Source of the DNA: Sipunculus nudus
Lineage: Eukaryota; Annelida; Sipuncula; Golfingiida; Sipunculidae
Assembly (NCBI GenBank): GCA_026874595.1
Contig: CM049317.1
Span: 70,203,618-70,267,617 of the forward strand
Length of the DNA stretch: 64,000 nt
Reading direction: 5' to 3'
Shown here in pieces: positions 1 to 12,412 of the stretch; within the stretch, counting starts at the first letter, position 1, and every line of letters starts with the position of its first letter. The notes beneath the pieces were generated by a model, which saw only the letters and a list, made by a program, of their open reading frames with translations, ran no database searches and was not told the origin of the DNA. The position numbers and the translations under genes are program-made.

Positions 1-2365
1 TAAGGGTCTCGGAGGTGGGGTGCTCTTTACACATCCCCCCCCCCTTTTTTATTATCAAGACCAAGTTTAGCTGCAGCGCCCCCAGGTGGCTGATTAAAAA
101 AGGAAAAATTAGATTTCGGATATTTTGCATAGCATTAAATATATCAGTAGAAAGACGATTCCTGCATAAGTGTGACCTCTAGGATGTTGTATGTCTGGCA
201 GGCAAAATTGATGACCTCATACAAACAGAGAGACATACTGACACAATGACACAACATGAATAACATTTGACTACGTATTGTAGTGGGAATACATTGGGAA
301 ATAACATGATCTGCAGTTTGTGTAGATAAGGTCATTTTGGTCCAAGAAATGTTGAAAATAAAATGGTAGGACTTTTCGGTGACCATGACTTTCAACCGAT
401 ATTGTACAAGAATGATAGGCGTTCAGGAGTTTTGATTTTCAATCAGCTGTGTACGTTTCAACGTAACTGCTGTAAAATTCTTGTCAGTAGAATACAGCAA
501 AAGAGAAACACAATCAGACAATTAAATAATGTACAGAACTGACAACATGATTACTGAAATCGAAGATCTTCGGCAAGCAACTAGACGGCCAGACGTCGAA
601 CGCTTGCCGGAAGGTGAAAGGTGGACAAACACAGGTTTAAGAGGCATAGTTTTAGGCGGAACGCCCCCTGATGGCCACCTGTACTTCACAAAAGAGTTGA
701 GACAAACTGTTTTATTTTGGTTTTGCGACATTGGAACTGATCTGTAATCTCTTTGATTGAAATCAAGAGACCTTTTGTAATTATAGTCTTGAACAGTTTC
801 TTACAGAATCAGAAGGACTGCTGTAAGATTGTGGAATATAAAGTGCAAACAACAACCATACAAACAGACAGAGCTCAGTAATTTCAAATTCCACGGTTTT
901 TTTTCAAAATACATTGCCTTGTTGACTGCAGAATAAGATAAACATTATTGAGAAAAACTGGTCATCTAGAGATGAAAAATATAAGGTATATTTGGTGTGT
1001 ATGATGATTCTTTCCGAAGATGAGGAAAGAACGATCTTCAGGTTTTAATGATCTTGACCTATGACCGATTTTCAACATAAACTTAAAGTTTCCATATGGG
1101 AATGACTTATATCATCTGTGTAAGTTTCAAGGCAATTGCTGCGAAATTGTTGCCTGTAAATTGCTTAATGTCAGACAAATTATCAAGGTAGAAGAATGAG
1201 ACAACTACACACAAACATAAAAGGTGAGGTGGCTTTGAACATTTTTCATAAAGATATGAGGGAATAAAAATGTTGTTATCGAATTTTTTATTGCCTTGAC
1301 TTTGGCCTTCGGACGATTTTTACAAAAAAGACTGACCTTCCATATTGGAATTACTTATACTAGCTGCATAAGGTTTCAGGGCAACTGTCGAAAAATTAAA
1401 TAGAGTGCTAAAAGTCATACAAATCAACAAGGCAGTAGAAAAAATGACGACCTCAGATAAATAAACAGACATACTAACAACGAAAACAACGCAAAAACAT
1501 TGATCACACCATGATATGGGTACTGAAAAGACAACAATTTAGGCGGCTTTGATCCCTTTTCCACAAATATACACGAAAAAAGAGATTTAAAGTTTTTTAT
1601 GACTTTTTTTAACCAAAAGAATAAGGTTCGATATGAGAACGATATATAGTAACTTCATAGATTTAACGAAATTACAGCTAAACTATGGCATGTAATATGA
1701 TAAAAGTCAAACAAAGCAACCAGGCAGTAGACGAAATTTACAACACCAGAGAACAGTCAGACACGACATCAAGAACTTTGACCACAGTATATTATTGGGG
1801 AACTGAAAGGCGAATGGCTTTAATCATTTTTCTCAAAGATATGATATAATAACCATATAGAGCTTTTTTTCGAACCTGAAATTAATTTGACAGAGTTTGC
1901 CAACACCAAAAAGCTTTCATAGGGGAATGCTTTGTACTAGTTCCATTTGTTCCAGTGTTTAATGTCAGACTAAACCTCATTGCAGTATACGGAATTAACA
2001 ACAACAGGAAACAGGCAGACATTCCGACAATTTGGTACACGGTCAGGAAACGTTTATATGTGATGGGAACGACAAATAAACTGAGGAAAAATTGAGGGGA
2101 CCGTGTTTATTTTTGGTAAAGATAATAGCAAATATCGATTCTAAGATTTGAGATTTCCTTGATCAAGACCATGGACGATTTTCCCCAAATACAATTAGCG
2201 CACACGTGTGAATGACACCGACTAACTCCATTCCTTTCGAGAGAATTGCTGCAAAATTGTGGATGTTATTTGCTAAATGTCAGATAACACAAAATCGCAG
2301 TAGACGGCATTGACATCAACTGAGGAATTGACAGACATCCTGACAAAGCAACACCAGGTCAAGAA
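1..2365. repeat. Duplicated block, left copy, part 1: divergent tandem repeats
   Basis: No gene is visible. The stretch is built from old, diverged units of roughly 200-300 bp. Recurring phrases are a 'gaccttgaccta/ttgaccgatttt' core, 'aaggcaattgctgcaaaatt', 'gtcagacaaa' and 'gacagacatactgaca'. From about position 60 it aligns by eye with 23668-26438 in the same orientation. The right copy has about 105 extra bases (around 24316-24420) where this copy reads straight through at about 705, and it also repeats a 400-bp section internally. The homology stops at 2365 only because a transposon is inserted there and resumes at 6822. Units with 'gaccttgaccttt' phrases are common in molluscan repeats (general knowledge). 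Confidence 0.75.
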
Positions 2366-2690
2366 TATTCGTCATGTACGCTCCCGAGCCAGCGGCAATC
2401 TTACGCTTCTACAGAAGCTACCGATATAGCCGCTGCCTTCTGTGACCGCATATGAAATATTTAGACACCAGGTGGCAGGTCGGTGCATGCTCAAAAACAT
2501 CGTGGGTATGATGTGATCAGCAGCCAATCAAACGCCAGTTTACAAACACACACAGGCAATATGGCCGCGCCCATGAATGCGCTTCAAGCGGCGCTTGATG
2601 GCAGTTAAGTGTCGCATCAGTCATTGTTTACACGTTGTCAAGAGGTATAAAATTATTTATTAAATCGGTTTCTAGTTCAGCTCATTTATA

Positions 2691-4284
2691 ATGGCCTCTT
2701 TGACCCCAAAAAAGGTTTTGCCAACAGTATTTATAAATTCGAAATGTGTCACCTGTGCTGTGGATGTGTCTAAGGGTGCTCCTACTGCGAAAGGTAGGAG
2801 AATATATTCTGCCAAGTATGACGCTAATAGTGGGCAGCGGAGAACCTTGTGTGAAATATCAGCTGATATTGCGAACTTTTTCCAGCTCATGCCTAACAAG
2901 GAGCTTATTGTTTGTATTACATGTCAAAATACACTGAACCGAATACGCAATGCCAAAGACAGAATCCGCAAGATCGAAACCGACCTAAACAAAGATACCA
3001 CAATGATACAGCAAGGTCTGAAGCTTCTTTCCCAGCAGTCCGTATCATCCGAGGTAAAGAGGACTGCCTTTAGCAACCCTGCTACAGAATGTGATATCTC
3101 CCAAAAAGTTAGGACGAAATCACCCCACAAAGAAAGCAGCCAGGTAAGTAAATATTTAAATACATTTCAATGGTATTCATTACTGTATTTACCTGTAGTT
3201 TAAAGACACCACAGGGTCTGCCTTTCTTGTACAAAGCTCTGCCCAACCCCTAAGTTTATAATTACCATGATTTTAATAGTTTTTTTCATATAGTAAAAAC
3301 ATGACCTTTTTAAAAATTCCCCAATAAGAAAAATTGGCAACCTTCTGTTAGCCTGTTAGGGGATGTAACACCCCCCCCCGTCTGCTTTTTTCTAAACCAT
3401 AATCTAATGTTGTAATTTTTTTTTTATAAAATAAATGCAAATGCAGTAATTAAGAGGATATAATAGTTCAAAATAGGATCTGATAAGCTTTGGCTCCTGA
3501 ATTATTTTTAGATGCTCCCCTCATCAAGGAAGACTTTGTTTGTTTCTCCAGTGACATCTGCTTCACAGGTATACTTCTAGATTGCAAAAGCATGAAAAGC
3601 ATTATTTAAGAAAGTTTGATTAGTGAAAAGTTTGAGTTTTAAGCTAACAGAGTTGAAACCCTGATTAAATGAAAATGAACAAGTGTTGTTGAATATATGT
3701 TTGATTTTTTTTATAATTGACAACAGGCCATTACTGACTGAAAACTAACATTTGTGTCTAAGGGTGTTATAATACAATTTGATAATTGAAATAAAATTCC
3801 AATTTTATTAAAGTAAAAAATTTCTGGACCTTTTTGGAATTTTCAAGGACAAAGTAACCCATGATCAGTGGTAAATGAGAAAGATCAATGCAAATATCTT
3901 TACTGTATGTGTTCAGTGATCTTAAATAACTGCATAAAAAAAGAGGGATGAATGTTAGATGACACCAAGCTAATACCAATACAGTCTAGAATAAAGCTTT
4001 GGTCCTGTTCACCACTACTCTGAAGGAGTGATAATACCCATAAAATAAGCTGGTTAACCAAATTTTGCAACATGCAAAATTATATTTCACTGACTGTTTG
4101 CTGCTTTGCATGTCCAAACTATCCCCAGTGTTATGTCCACACAAAAAATCTTGTTCAAAATCGGAATGTGGGTTCGAAAGAATCACCGAAAGAATCTTTG
4201 AGTTTGAGAGTCATTGAAATTAAAGTCAGAGTTCACCATCTGGAAGTAAGCCAAAAAAATTCTCCATTAAAACACTTTGAAAAG
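2691..4284 (+). CDS. Cys-rich transposon protein, 5' part (three exons)
   Basis: Exon 1 runs 2691-3142 and ends at a strong donor (CAG|gtaagt). Exon 2 is 3512-3568 (acceptor tttttag, donor CAG|gtatac) and exon 3 is 4129-4284 (acceptor ccccag, donor AAG|gtaatt). All three are open and all junctions are phase 0, which supports the model. Exon 1 has two CxxC pairs, KCVTC near residue 19-23 and CITC near residue 82-85, about 60 residues apart with another Cys between them. That is zinc-binding-like and is followed by a Lys/Arg-rich helix with heptad character. A Ser/Thr linker comes next. Exon 3 has a short basic stretch (IKVRVHHLEV) of the kind that precedes the catalytic part in large transposases. 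A further open frame follows an acceptor at about 4405, but it resembles nothing and may be intron. No catalytic DDE core is present, so function is not proven. The start was chosen as the first ATG with clear exon coding. Confidence 0.5.
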
Positions 4285-5157
4285 GTAATTCAAGATTATC
4301 TTGTATATGTTTGTTAATTTACCCATTATTGTTACTTTAAGGTTCAACAACATGAAGCTGCCAATGCTGAGGTCAACATTTTTAAATCTTTGTGTTTTGT
4401 TCCAGACTGAATATCTTGCTTTAGATAACAGAGTTTTACATTCGATTGGATTCTTTCTGACACCTGGATTCATTGTGTCAAAGTCTGAATATAGGACCGT
4501 GAACTCTAGTCAGAGTTGGAACATAAATGGCTGCCCTTCACAAAAGACAAAAACATCACCCATTTGTAGCTAAAACTGCTCCAGTAACAAGCACAAAATG
4601 TCAGTAGCATAATAATATTATTAAAAGACAGGTCTTTATTTTACAGAAAAAAATCCAAATAATTACCAAGACACTGCAGTGTGAACTTCACCAAAGACCA
4701 AAGCAACCACTCTCTCTTTGTACATGGACAGCTTCAGCATACTCCATATCTCCTTGTCTTGCATAAAGTTTTCAGGACTTTCAAACAAGTAGCTGTTAAA
4801 TAGTATTACAAATATTCATCTGTTGAAATTATTTAATGAAAGGCTGATAACACTCTATGATAAGTTGATCCTTTTAGCGATAGGTACCATGACTCATGGG
4901 ACTATAATTTTATCCAGTTCATCTCTCTCAGGACTGTGCACCATTTATGCTCTGACTGTAAACGGGGAAGATACAAGTACCAATACATTTTACCTACGGA
5001 TGACTTACTGATTAAACTTTAGACATGACAGTATAAACAAAATTCATCATAAAAACTAAGATGTAAGCTATTGTGTACACTTGTGTATGTGTGTTTGTAA
5101 TGGGACTGAAATTTGTATGTTTTCTTCATATATTAAAAAAAAGTTGCTACATACCAA

Positions 5158-5740
5158 GGTCTGATTGGGTGTGCTAGGGTCCTTTTTTCTACTGAGTATA
5201 ATTGTGTTGATGTATTCATATATATGTATCTGTATTTAGAGGACTCTTTTATTTGTAGTTTGATGCCCCCCCCCCCCCCCGGTTTCAAATTTGTCAGAAA
5301 GGATGTAACATCTCAATATACAGCTTTCATTATGAAAAAAAAAAATTTAGTTTCCTTTTGTGAAAAATATTTTATAAAGGAATATCCTTATATTCAAAGG
5401 TCTGATTGGGTCTGCTTGGATCAATGTTTCATTCCTTTTGATGGGTATTAGTGCATGTTTGAAATGGGATAAGAATTTATATTATTTTCCACTTTAACAT
5501 TTACAGAAATATTAGGGGCTACCTTATCACAATATGACATGAAAGTTACAGATTGTATTTTTGTTGTAAAAAACATAATTGAAACATTAAATTAGACTTT
5601 TTTCTAATTATCTGAAGTGAAAATATGATTCATAAAGGGTTATAAGTATTTAACATGGTCCTATTGGGTCTGATGGGGGGGGGTCTCTTTGGGTCCGATG
5701 GGGTACGATTGGGTTTGATGGGGTACGATTGGGTGATAGG
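5158..5740. repeat. G-rich tandem repeat, about 240-bp period with short internal units
   Basis: The phrase 'ggtc(t/c)gattgggtctgc' recurs at about 5158, 5398 and 5654, giving a period near 240-255 bp. The last copy breaks down into short units of about 20 bp reading 'gggtacgattgggt(t)tgatg' (5656-5735). Poly(C) and poly(G) runs sit at 5265-5280 and 5678-5686. It lies in the middle of the helicase-transposon and may be what replaced its lost 3' exons. No coding potential is seen. Confidence 0.6.
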
Positions 5741-5835
5741 CTTTCAGATGAATACTTCATTGAGAACTCAGTCTTTAATTTGGAAGATTTATATGAACAC
5801 ATGTGTATAATACAAACATATACACACATAAATAA

Positions 5836-5840
<5 letters not shown>

Positions 5841-5891
<51 letters not shown>
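5841..5891. repeat. (TA)n microsatellite
   Basis: A pure TA dinucleotide run of about 50 bp, preceded by (AAAT)n-like sequence. The open frame across it is a low-complexity YI repeat, not a gene. Confidence 0.95.
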
Positions 5892-5894
<3 letters not shown>

Positions 5895-6821
5895 TGTGTG
5901 TGCTTATTAATCTTTGACCAAAATAATTGGGACAGAGAGGGAGTATGGAAAGCATTCTCTTAGTATGTATGGAAAATTATAATGACTGAATAACCCCTGA
6001 ATTATAATTCAGATATAATAAAATTTAAAAAAGACAAGTGAGAAGTATACATACAATATACATGTATACAACTATGTTAAAAATACTTTTTTATATAATA
6101 TTACTAAGCAACTATAGAATTTGAACAGGTCACAAGCGAATATGATTCCAAACTGCAAACGCTTCATTAAGTTAAGTATTTTGTCCCTGGTCTAGATGCG
6201 TGAGTGATTCGACATGGCCAAATAAAATTGCAGTCCTTTAAATCAATAATAGTAATAACAAATAAATTACATCACCTGTATTGTCCATGCTGCAAGCCAA
6301 CGCTATGCTCTGAAGCATTGCTCAGAGCTGCTGCCTCCTCTCCTCTCTTCCTGATGCTGGTTACCTGGGCTTGAATAAGTTGAACCAGCGATGAAATCAC
6401 AAGCACGACTGGTTGCAAGTTGCCGGTTGACACCCGGTAAGCATCGGCAATGGCCTCAAAACAGTGGGATTTGTCACTCCCCGTTGGAACACAAATTAGA
6501 CAATCCTTTTTTGCCAAAACAGTTGCTATTGAAATACGCTGATTTTGCCGTAACTCTTCAATTTTCCACTTTCTCTTCACGAAGTCCTCCACCGCTAGCG
6601 GCAAACTTGGCGCAGCCATATTTGCTATAAATCATGTGACCAGTTCAGCCAATCATATAGGTCGTTTCTTCGAGCACTGTGTGTCATCTGATTGGTCCAA
6701 AATACAGTGCTCCCCTCTGGTGTTGCAATTCAGGATACCAGGTCATAACAAACAGCGCTTATGACATATGAGAAGGAAGCCTATAGGGAAAGGCGCTGTG
6801 TAACGGGCGTATTCGTCATGT

Positions 6822-7760
6822 GGGTAAACGGAATTATCGTTACACGCCGGATAAAACCACCAACTTTGGTATTAAGTATCTACAGGCCAATCCCAATTAT
6901 TCTGGAGGGGATGCCTGCTCGAAATCAGTTTCTGATTCTTTCTGCAAGCCCGAATTCAAAATAATACGATTTTACGTAAAATGCCACACGTTTTCAACAA
7001 TAAACGGAATGTTGTACACTCGATTCACTCTAAAACTTATTTTAATACATAATAGGAACCCCATTATGAAATATGTTTAACAGTTAACATAGACATAACC
7101 TTCAAAAGGTTACGTCATTCATTGAAGTTAAAATGTATCCTGTGATTATGTTTAAATGGCCTCATGTTCTGAAGTAAAATATTGGAGAATATATATACAC
7201 AATTTAAATTAAAAAAATAGCATTATGGTTAGGAATATAAAGATTAAACACATATATAATGAAAATATATATATACTTGTATATATACCATTCCCAGTGA
7301 AACCACGCCTTTAGAAAGCCATATCTGAAGGCGTATTTACGAAGAATCCGGGTGATTGAAACAGTTTATTTAATTATCCACACCTTTGGTCATTGATTAT
7401 CAGGGTACAAAAAAATCTCGTTCATTATATATGGTAAATTTGTGAATGAAAATGTTTCATGAAGCAGTATTTGCTTACACTTATCCAAAACAATATCTAT
7501 CTGGAGGGAAAAAGGATAAAAGCAAATCCATGGACTTATTAGTATATAAAAAGCTTAAGGACCGTCCTTGAACATCCGTTGGGTATTATATATGAATTGA
7601 ATATAACATTTCCAATCAAATAAAATATTGCAGGAAATTTGACCAATGTTGCCAGAGCACATGGCTTGGGAGGTTGCTGGAGTTCATGGGTAGCTACATG
7701 TAGTAGGCCTATTATATAAAAAAATAATTCGGAGAATCAAGCATCATTATACAGTAATCT
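6822..7760. repeat. Duplicated block, left copy, part 2, containing the empty LINE site
   Basis: It resumes the duplicated block after the helicase-transposon. It aligns by eye with 26450-26871 and then with 33619-33735; shared landmarks are 'cgccggataaaa', 'aagtatctacagg', 'caatatctatctg' and 'tgggtattatatatg'. At about 7632-7660 it reads aaatttgaccaatgttgcc. In the right copy the same place is split by the LINE and carries its 16-bp duplication. Homology fades at about 7760, just after 'aatcaagcatcatta'. About 290 bp here (roughly 7030-7320) have no counterpart in the right copy. Confidence 0.75.
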
Positions 7761-10700
7761 GTGCAACATTGGTCAAGGGCAATGGTTTTAACTTTATTGA
7801 GCAAGGCAATAATAAAGTGACCCATTTCAGTTCATTATTCTACTATTAAAACAAACAACAATATCTAACACAGTCTAAAAGACTTACCCAATTTCTGAAA
7901 ATAGTGAATCTTCACTACACAAACTTTCACCCAATCAAGTGTAGCTGATAGCTAAAGACAGCTTGTCATCGCATAAATGCTAAAATGTTTTGTTTGGAAA
8001 GACAAATGGGACACTCCAACTACATTATACCTACCAATACCAATTTAGCCTTTCTAGTGTCTAAACAAATCAATGTACATAGATAATTTTTTTCTGTTTA
8101 TTTATATGTCTAACGCCTAGAAATTATCCAATTCCTCTTTTGAGATGACATTTCATTTGACCTGAGAGTTCTGATCCCTTTTTCACAGTTTATTCAATCC
8201 AGTGAACAAGTAGGGTCATACATGTACTCAAATTTTAATTGAAAATTGGAAATTAAGGAGGGCCTATTTTAATTCAAACATCTCAATCGAAAACAAAATG
8301 ATGAAGCTCGGATATAAATCTGGAGAGTCATGAATCCGCCTGCTATATGTGACTTGGATACATGTTAGTGTACATATAAATTACACAAGAATCACATCAG
8401 GAAAAGAACTGCAGGGTACTGTAACTTTAGTATAGCATTTAATGTCTGTGTACTAAAAGCCTGCAGTTTCATTATTGAATAAGAAAACAAATATTATTAA
8501 ACTACATCAAGAACAGGAATAAGAACAACTGTTAACCAACAGTAATAACACCTGGTTAAAATGTCAAAATTTAGTAATTTTGCGACCCTTGACCCAAGGT
8601 CACATCAGGGCATTGGTAGTAAATAATCCATTATACATCATTTATCACAGAAATGTAGGTTTGCAACAAATTGATACCATAATAATGACTTTTGAGTGAA
8701 TAATGGTTAAGAAAATCCCTAATTAGCTACCACTTTCCTTTAGTTTGGACCAATTTATGGGTCGCGGTATTGCCAATTATATAACCTGCTATAGCAAAAA
8801 GTAATACAATAATTCAACTTCACTAGGTGATACTGCAGGGAGTCTATACTCACTCCCTGTGGCATCAAACCTTGAATGAAGTGTAGGTTGTACAACCATT
8901 TTTTTACAAGTCATTCCTCTTATCCTTAACGGTCAACGTTGGTAGACTAGCCAGATTATAGTATCCTGGTCGACCCGTCATTTAGTACACACATGCACGT
9001 ATGCGCATTATACAGTCACTTCAGTGAAGAGCATGCAGGCGGCCTCCTCTTTGGAGAGTAATAAAAACTGCCTTCAAAAGTTTTGCCCGTAGTGATATTA
9101 TGCATTTTCTCTGAAATTACAAAAAAGAATTTATTGCGGTGGCCGTGTATTTATCATAATATTCAACGGCGTATCCAGGATATTTATATAGAGGGGGCGC
9201 AGCCCTAAAGTCGGGAAGGGGGCTGTTCAGCGACTTTTAGTATATTTATATATATACTTATATTTTTTTAGATTCTATTAATGTTCCACAAAGCCCTATT
9301 AGTAGGAAGCAAACATATCAAAACTTGTTTAAACACACTGCGTGGCTGTAAAATTGTCTCCAAATAAACATATTAAATATTGTTCGTGCATTATTATTAT
9401 GATTATTATCAGTAATTTTGTAAGGTATCGAATTCAAGTTTTAATTTATGTTAACTATGGGGCCCTCATCTTAAAATATACTTCATTATTCGAACAACAG
9501 AAAAATACATGCATCAATATGTGTAGTGTTGTAACGTAATTGTAATTTTTAAGTAGAAGATAGTCAGATGTAAAAGAACTGAAATGGATTAACTTTTATA
9601 TGTCACTGGATCTGTCAAAGGTGACTGTATCTATTTTTCATGTGAAGCTCTCGATAATGAATTCCAAAATATAGGTCCTTCGTAGACAAATTATTTTTGC
9701 AGCAATTCATTTTCAACTGGAGCCAGTTGGAGTAAAAAGTAATAAAGATAGTCTGACCTTAGGTAGATAAGTACATGAACACAAAACATATTCGAAGTGA
9801 AAAATACTCATTGACTGTTATTAGCATGCCATTTTCAGGTTTATATTATTACTGAAAATTCAGCTTTAAAACATCAAGCCTGGCCATCAAGCTCCAGTGA
9901 CAGTTGCTTGGTATTGAGAGATGAATTTAATTACCCAAGAATAAAAAAAAAACGGAATCTTTTCTGTAGTCTCTTGGTGTATTCCAGGGTAAATTAAAAT
10001 TACGAGGCATATAGCAAGCGTTCAGTGAAAGTACATATAGCTTGCATCGATTGTTTAACAGATTTTGGCCATCTGAGAACTCGAAAGAAGGAATTACAAG
10101 ACAGTACTGGATTTGGAGGAGAAAAGGGTCATGGCCCATTGATGCACCCCCCCCCCCCCTTGGCTACTGTCCTGTAAGCCCTTCTTACGAAATAATGTCT
10201 AAGTGATATAGGAAACGACCCTTTCAGGGACACACATTACATTGTGCCCAACAGCTCAAGATCAAAACCTCGATATCCGGGGCGTGGCCTCAGAGGCGGC
10301 GGTTGAGTACTGTCAGTCTAGATTGGTCAAAAACAAATTAGAGAGTCAAGCATATTTGATCATCACATTGATAAATACTTAAACATATAAACGGTCACTA
10401 TTATCAAAAGCCACCTGGTTAATTACTTAAACGCAGATCTGGCTGGAGTACTTGGATAAATCATTCGGAGTCAGGTATTTATGAGTGCATTTTGGTGTAA
10501 TGACAATTGTGTTTGGCTTGTTATCAAGCAATTGGTACGAATCGCTTGGCCTATTTCTTCACTAAGAACCTCAAGCAAGGGCTCAGCCACAAGCGTATTT
10601 AAATTCACCCAGCAGTATAAGTGGGTACTAGGTTCAGTGGTATCTGCGTGTTGCGGGCACTGGCGACCTAAAAACCGAGTGTGGCTCTGTGGCGTCCCTG

Positions 10701-10782
10701 GGGAACTACAAAAGGGAAGTTGATTATAAATGTCTGCTGTACATTTGAAGGAAACTTAAAGCCTACATTTTCACTCGGGTAC
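7761..10782. other. No gene recognised; unpaired segment of the duplicated block
   Basis: About 3 kb of AT-rich sequence with no recognisable protein, RNA gene or transposon terminus. The equivalent place in the right copy holds only about 130 bp (33736-33867), so this is either an insertion here or a deletion there. It contains a 14-base poly(C) tract near 10147 and a short GC-rich stretch at about 10270-10310. Open frames of 60-80 codons here show no domain. Confidence 0.6.
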
Positions 10783-11560
10783 CAGTTTCAAACCAACGAT
10801 AACAACGTGTTTATACACTTATTTTAGCACTCATAGAGCGCAAATTTACACCAAAGGCTGTTCTGGTTCAATGTCTAAAAGAAAACTGCTCAATCCAAGG
10901 GTGATTTAAGGTTTTAAAAATAAAAGTTTGTTGTAAACTCAGGGTCAATCAACTTAGGATTTGTCAAGTGTGAGGGGTTCGTAACTTACAGGGGCCCCGG
11001 TGGCATTTTTAAACTGTCTATGGTTGAACAGGTATAAGCTGTATTTTTGCGATAAACATTTGAACTCATGAAAAATTTTTTAACATGATATCAGATGTTT
11101 CAATGCATCTTAATATCGATCCAGCCCCTGGGAGAACCACGGGTGTGCTTTCAAACACTGCCATATGATTTTTTATTTCTGCGATATCCACTTGACTTTT
11201 GTCCTTAGGAATCGCAGGTAATATCTGGATATTCTTGAGTGTGAAATTTGATAAAAGGGACCTATTCAGTAGCCAAGTATGTTAAATATACATTTACATG
11301 AAGTATTCATGTTTTTTTTTAATCTCCATGGTACCTTCCAAAATGTTTGAACTGAAACCGTTTGCATTCCCCTGTACACAAGAGGAAATAAGCTTGCATC
11401 CGGCGCGATAACTGGTGCAACATATATATAGCTAGCACGACAACAGTAGATACATCTAATATCAATACAAGAATTAATTAACTCGGTAGGAAAATGAACC
11501 TCCTCACAATTACTCCTGGACAATTACCCCTAAAAACTACCCCCCGTTTTCAGGGTGTTC
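10783..11560. repeat. Duplicated block, left copy, part 3
   Basis: Aligns in direct orientation with 33868-34640. Shared landmarks are 'gttctggttcaatgtctaaaag', split by small changes, then 'ggtcaatcaacttaggattt', 'cttgaatgtgaaatttgataaaa' in variant form, and 'aatgaacctcctcacaatt'. Both ends fade into unrelated sequence. No gene seen. Confidence 0.75.
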
Positions 11561-11859
11561 AGGGAGTAAAAAATATGCTATAATCAAGCCATTAAACTCC
11601 TGTGAGAAATGGGAGACAAACATACCAGGTAAAAGGTAGAAATATTGATTGGCAGAAAAAAAAGCAAAAAGTAAGAAGAACATGTGAACGTGTTTCTATG
11701 TTACTAATCTGATAAGAAATAATAAAGTGCAAAGCACTTAAGCAAGGTTACATTCCTTATCGCAATACAAAAGCTACATTTATATGGGTGATCAGTTTTT
11801 GTTTCTTGTCCCGGACGCTTATTGGATGATTCATAGCGATGAAAATGTATCATATCTAT

Positions 11860-12412
11860 CTCCCGAGGCAACCGTCTGCAGTCTGGGCGTTAGGTTCCCA
11901 ATGAGAACACGCGCTTGATTCGGTAAGTATATTTTTAAATGTTAAGCACAGTGAAACAAAATTTTCGCTTTTTGGTCATATCAAATGCTTGCAAATTATG
12001 TTGAAAACAATTAGTGAATAATGTGAATATGTATGATATCTTCAGTCCGTCCTTTGTAATTTGGTATTTATGTATTCAATGAAAAATGTAGATGTGTAAG
12101 AATGACATACATATTATGTAACCCTATCATGACGTCATACACTGGCTAACTGAATTTTATCAATAAATCTTCTTTATATTGCTTGCTAACTACAATATAA
12201 CTGCATAAGCCAACCATAGGACAATAAAGTAACCTAGGTCATTTAGCAAGGTTAACTGCATTTTCAAATATTATCATTTAATACTTAATTTATTAATAAT
12301 AATTCTTTTTTTTTATCAGGTAGAATTTCGGCAGCCCCAGTGTCGCATTATATGCCTGTTTCTTTGATGAAGCCTGCCTGAATGCCGGCAGGGAAACCCC
12401 AGCACTCGAATG
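11860..12412 (+). other. Possible spliced 5' leader exons (exon about 11860-11922, exon 12321-12412)
   Basis: A GC-richer island ends at a donor (TCG|gtaagtat, about 11922). About 400 bp downstream is a good polypyrimidine tract and acceptor (tttttttatcag, about 12320). The following 92-bp exon-like piece ends in an ATG directly abutting a consensus donor (GAATG|gtgagtg, about 12412). An inverted CCAAT box (attgg) lies upstream at about 11820. This looks like an untranslated leader whose start codon is split off at the end of exon 2. No downstream coding exon is recognised in the window, so the gene product is unknown. Chance splice sites are the main alternative. Confidence 0.35.

Larger units (their letters stand above)
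4667..6619 (-). pseudogene. RecQ-like SF2 helicase, 5' part (two exons), altered ATPase motifs
   Basis: Exon 1 is 6619-6276 (donor CAG|gtgatg) and exon 2 is 4792-4667 (acceptor ttaacag, donor TTG|gtaatt). Exon 1 ends two bases into a codon that exon 2 completes, so the splice keeps frame. The protein shows RecQ-type landmarks in order: an RQNQ Q-motif with the ATVL segment, Walker A, VLVISSLVQLIQAQV (motif Ia region), then the YLFESPE box and motif II. Two key positions differ from working helicases. Walker A reads PTGSDKS instead of PTGSGKS, and motif II reads FGEVH where DEAH is usual. Motifs III-VI are absent. The gene is probably a decayed or ATPase-dead partner of the transposon. Its start codon lies in a caaatatggctgcgcc context that is mirrored near the other end of the element at about 2560. 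Confidence 0.65.
2378..6810. mobile_element. 4.4 kb DNA transposon with convergent zinc-finger-like and RecQ-like helicase genes
   Basis: The boundaries come from an 11-bp direct repeat, attcgtcatgt, at 2367-2377 and 6811-6821. They are confirmed by the paralogous uninterrupted sequence at about 26430-26470, which continues smoothly across the site. The ends form a weak inverted repeat: 17 bp beginning acgc, 11 positions matching. Inside, a plus-strand gene starts at 2691 and a minus-strand gene starts at 6619. They converge and both lose recognisable 3' exons near 4.3-4.7 kb, so this is probably an internally deleted copy. A long target duplication with a RecQ/SF2 helicase and a Cys-rich second protein recalls the helicase-bearing lineage of the Academ superfamily. 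That assignment is inference from memory; a Kolobok- or Zisupton-like element is the alternative. Confidence 0.7.

Noticed and set aside
5650-5955. 101-codon minus-strand frame with YI repeats
   Set aside because: It translates the (TA)n run and flanking G-rich repeats; no protein character.
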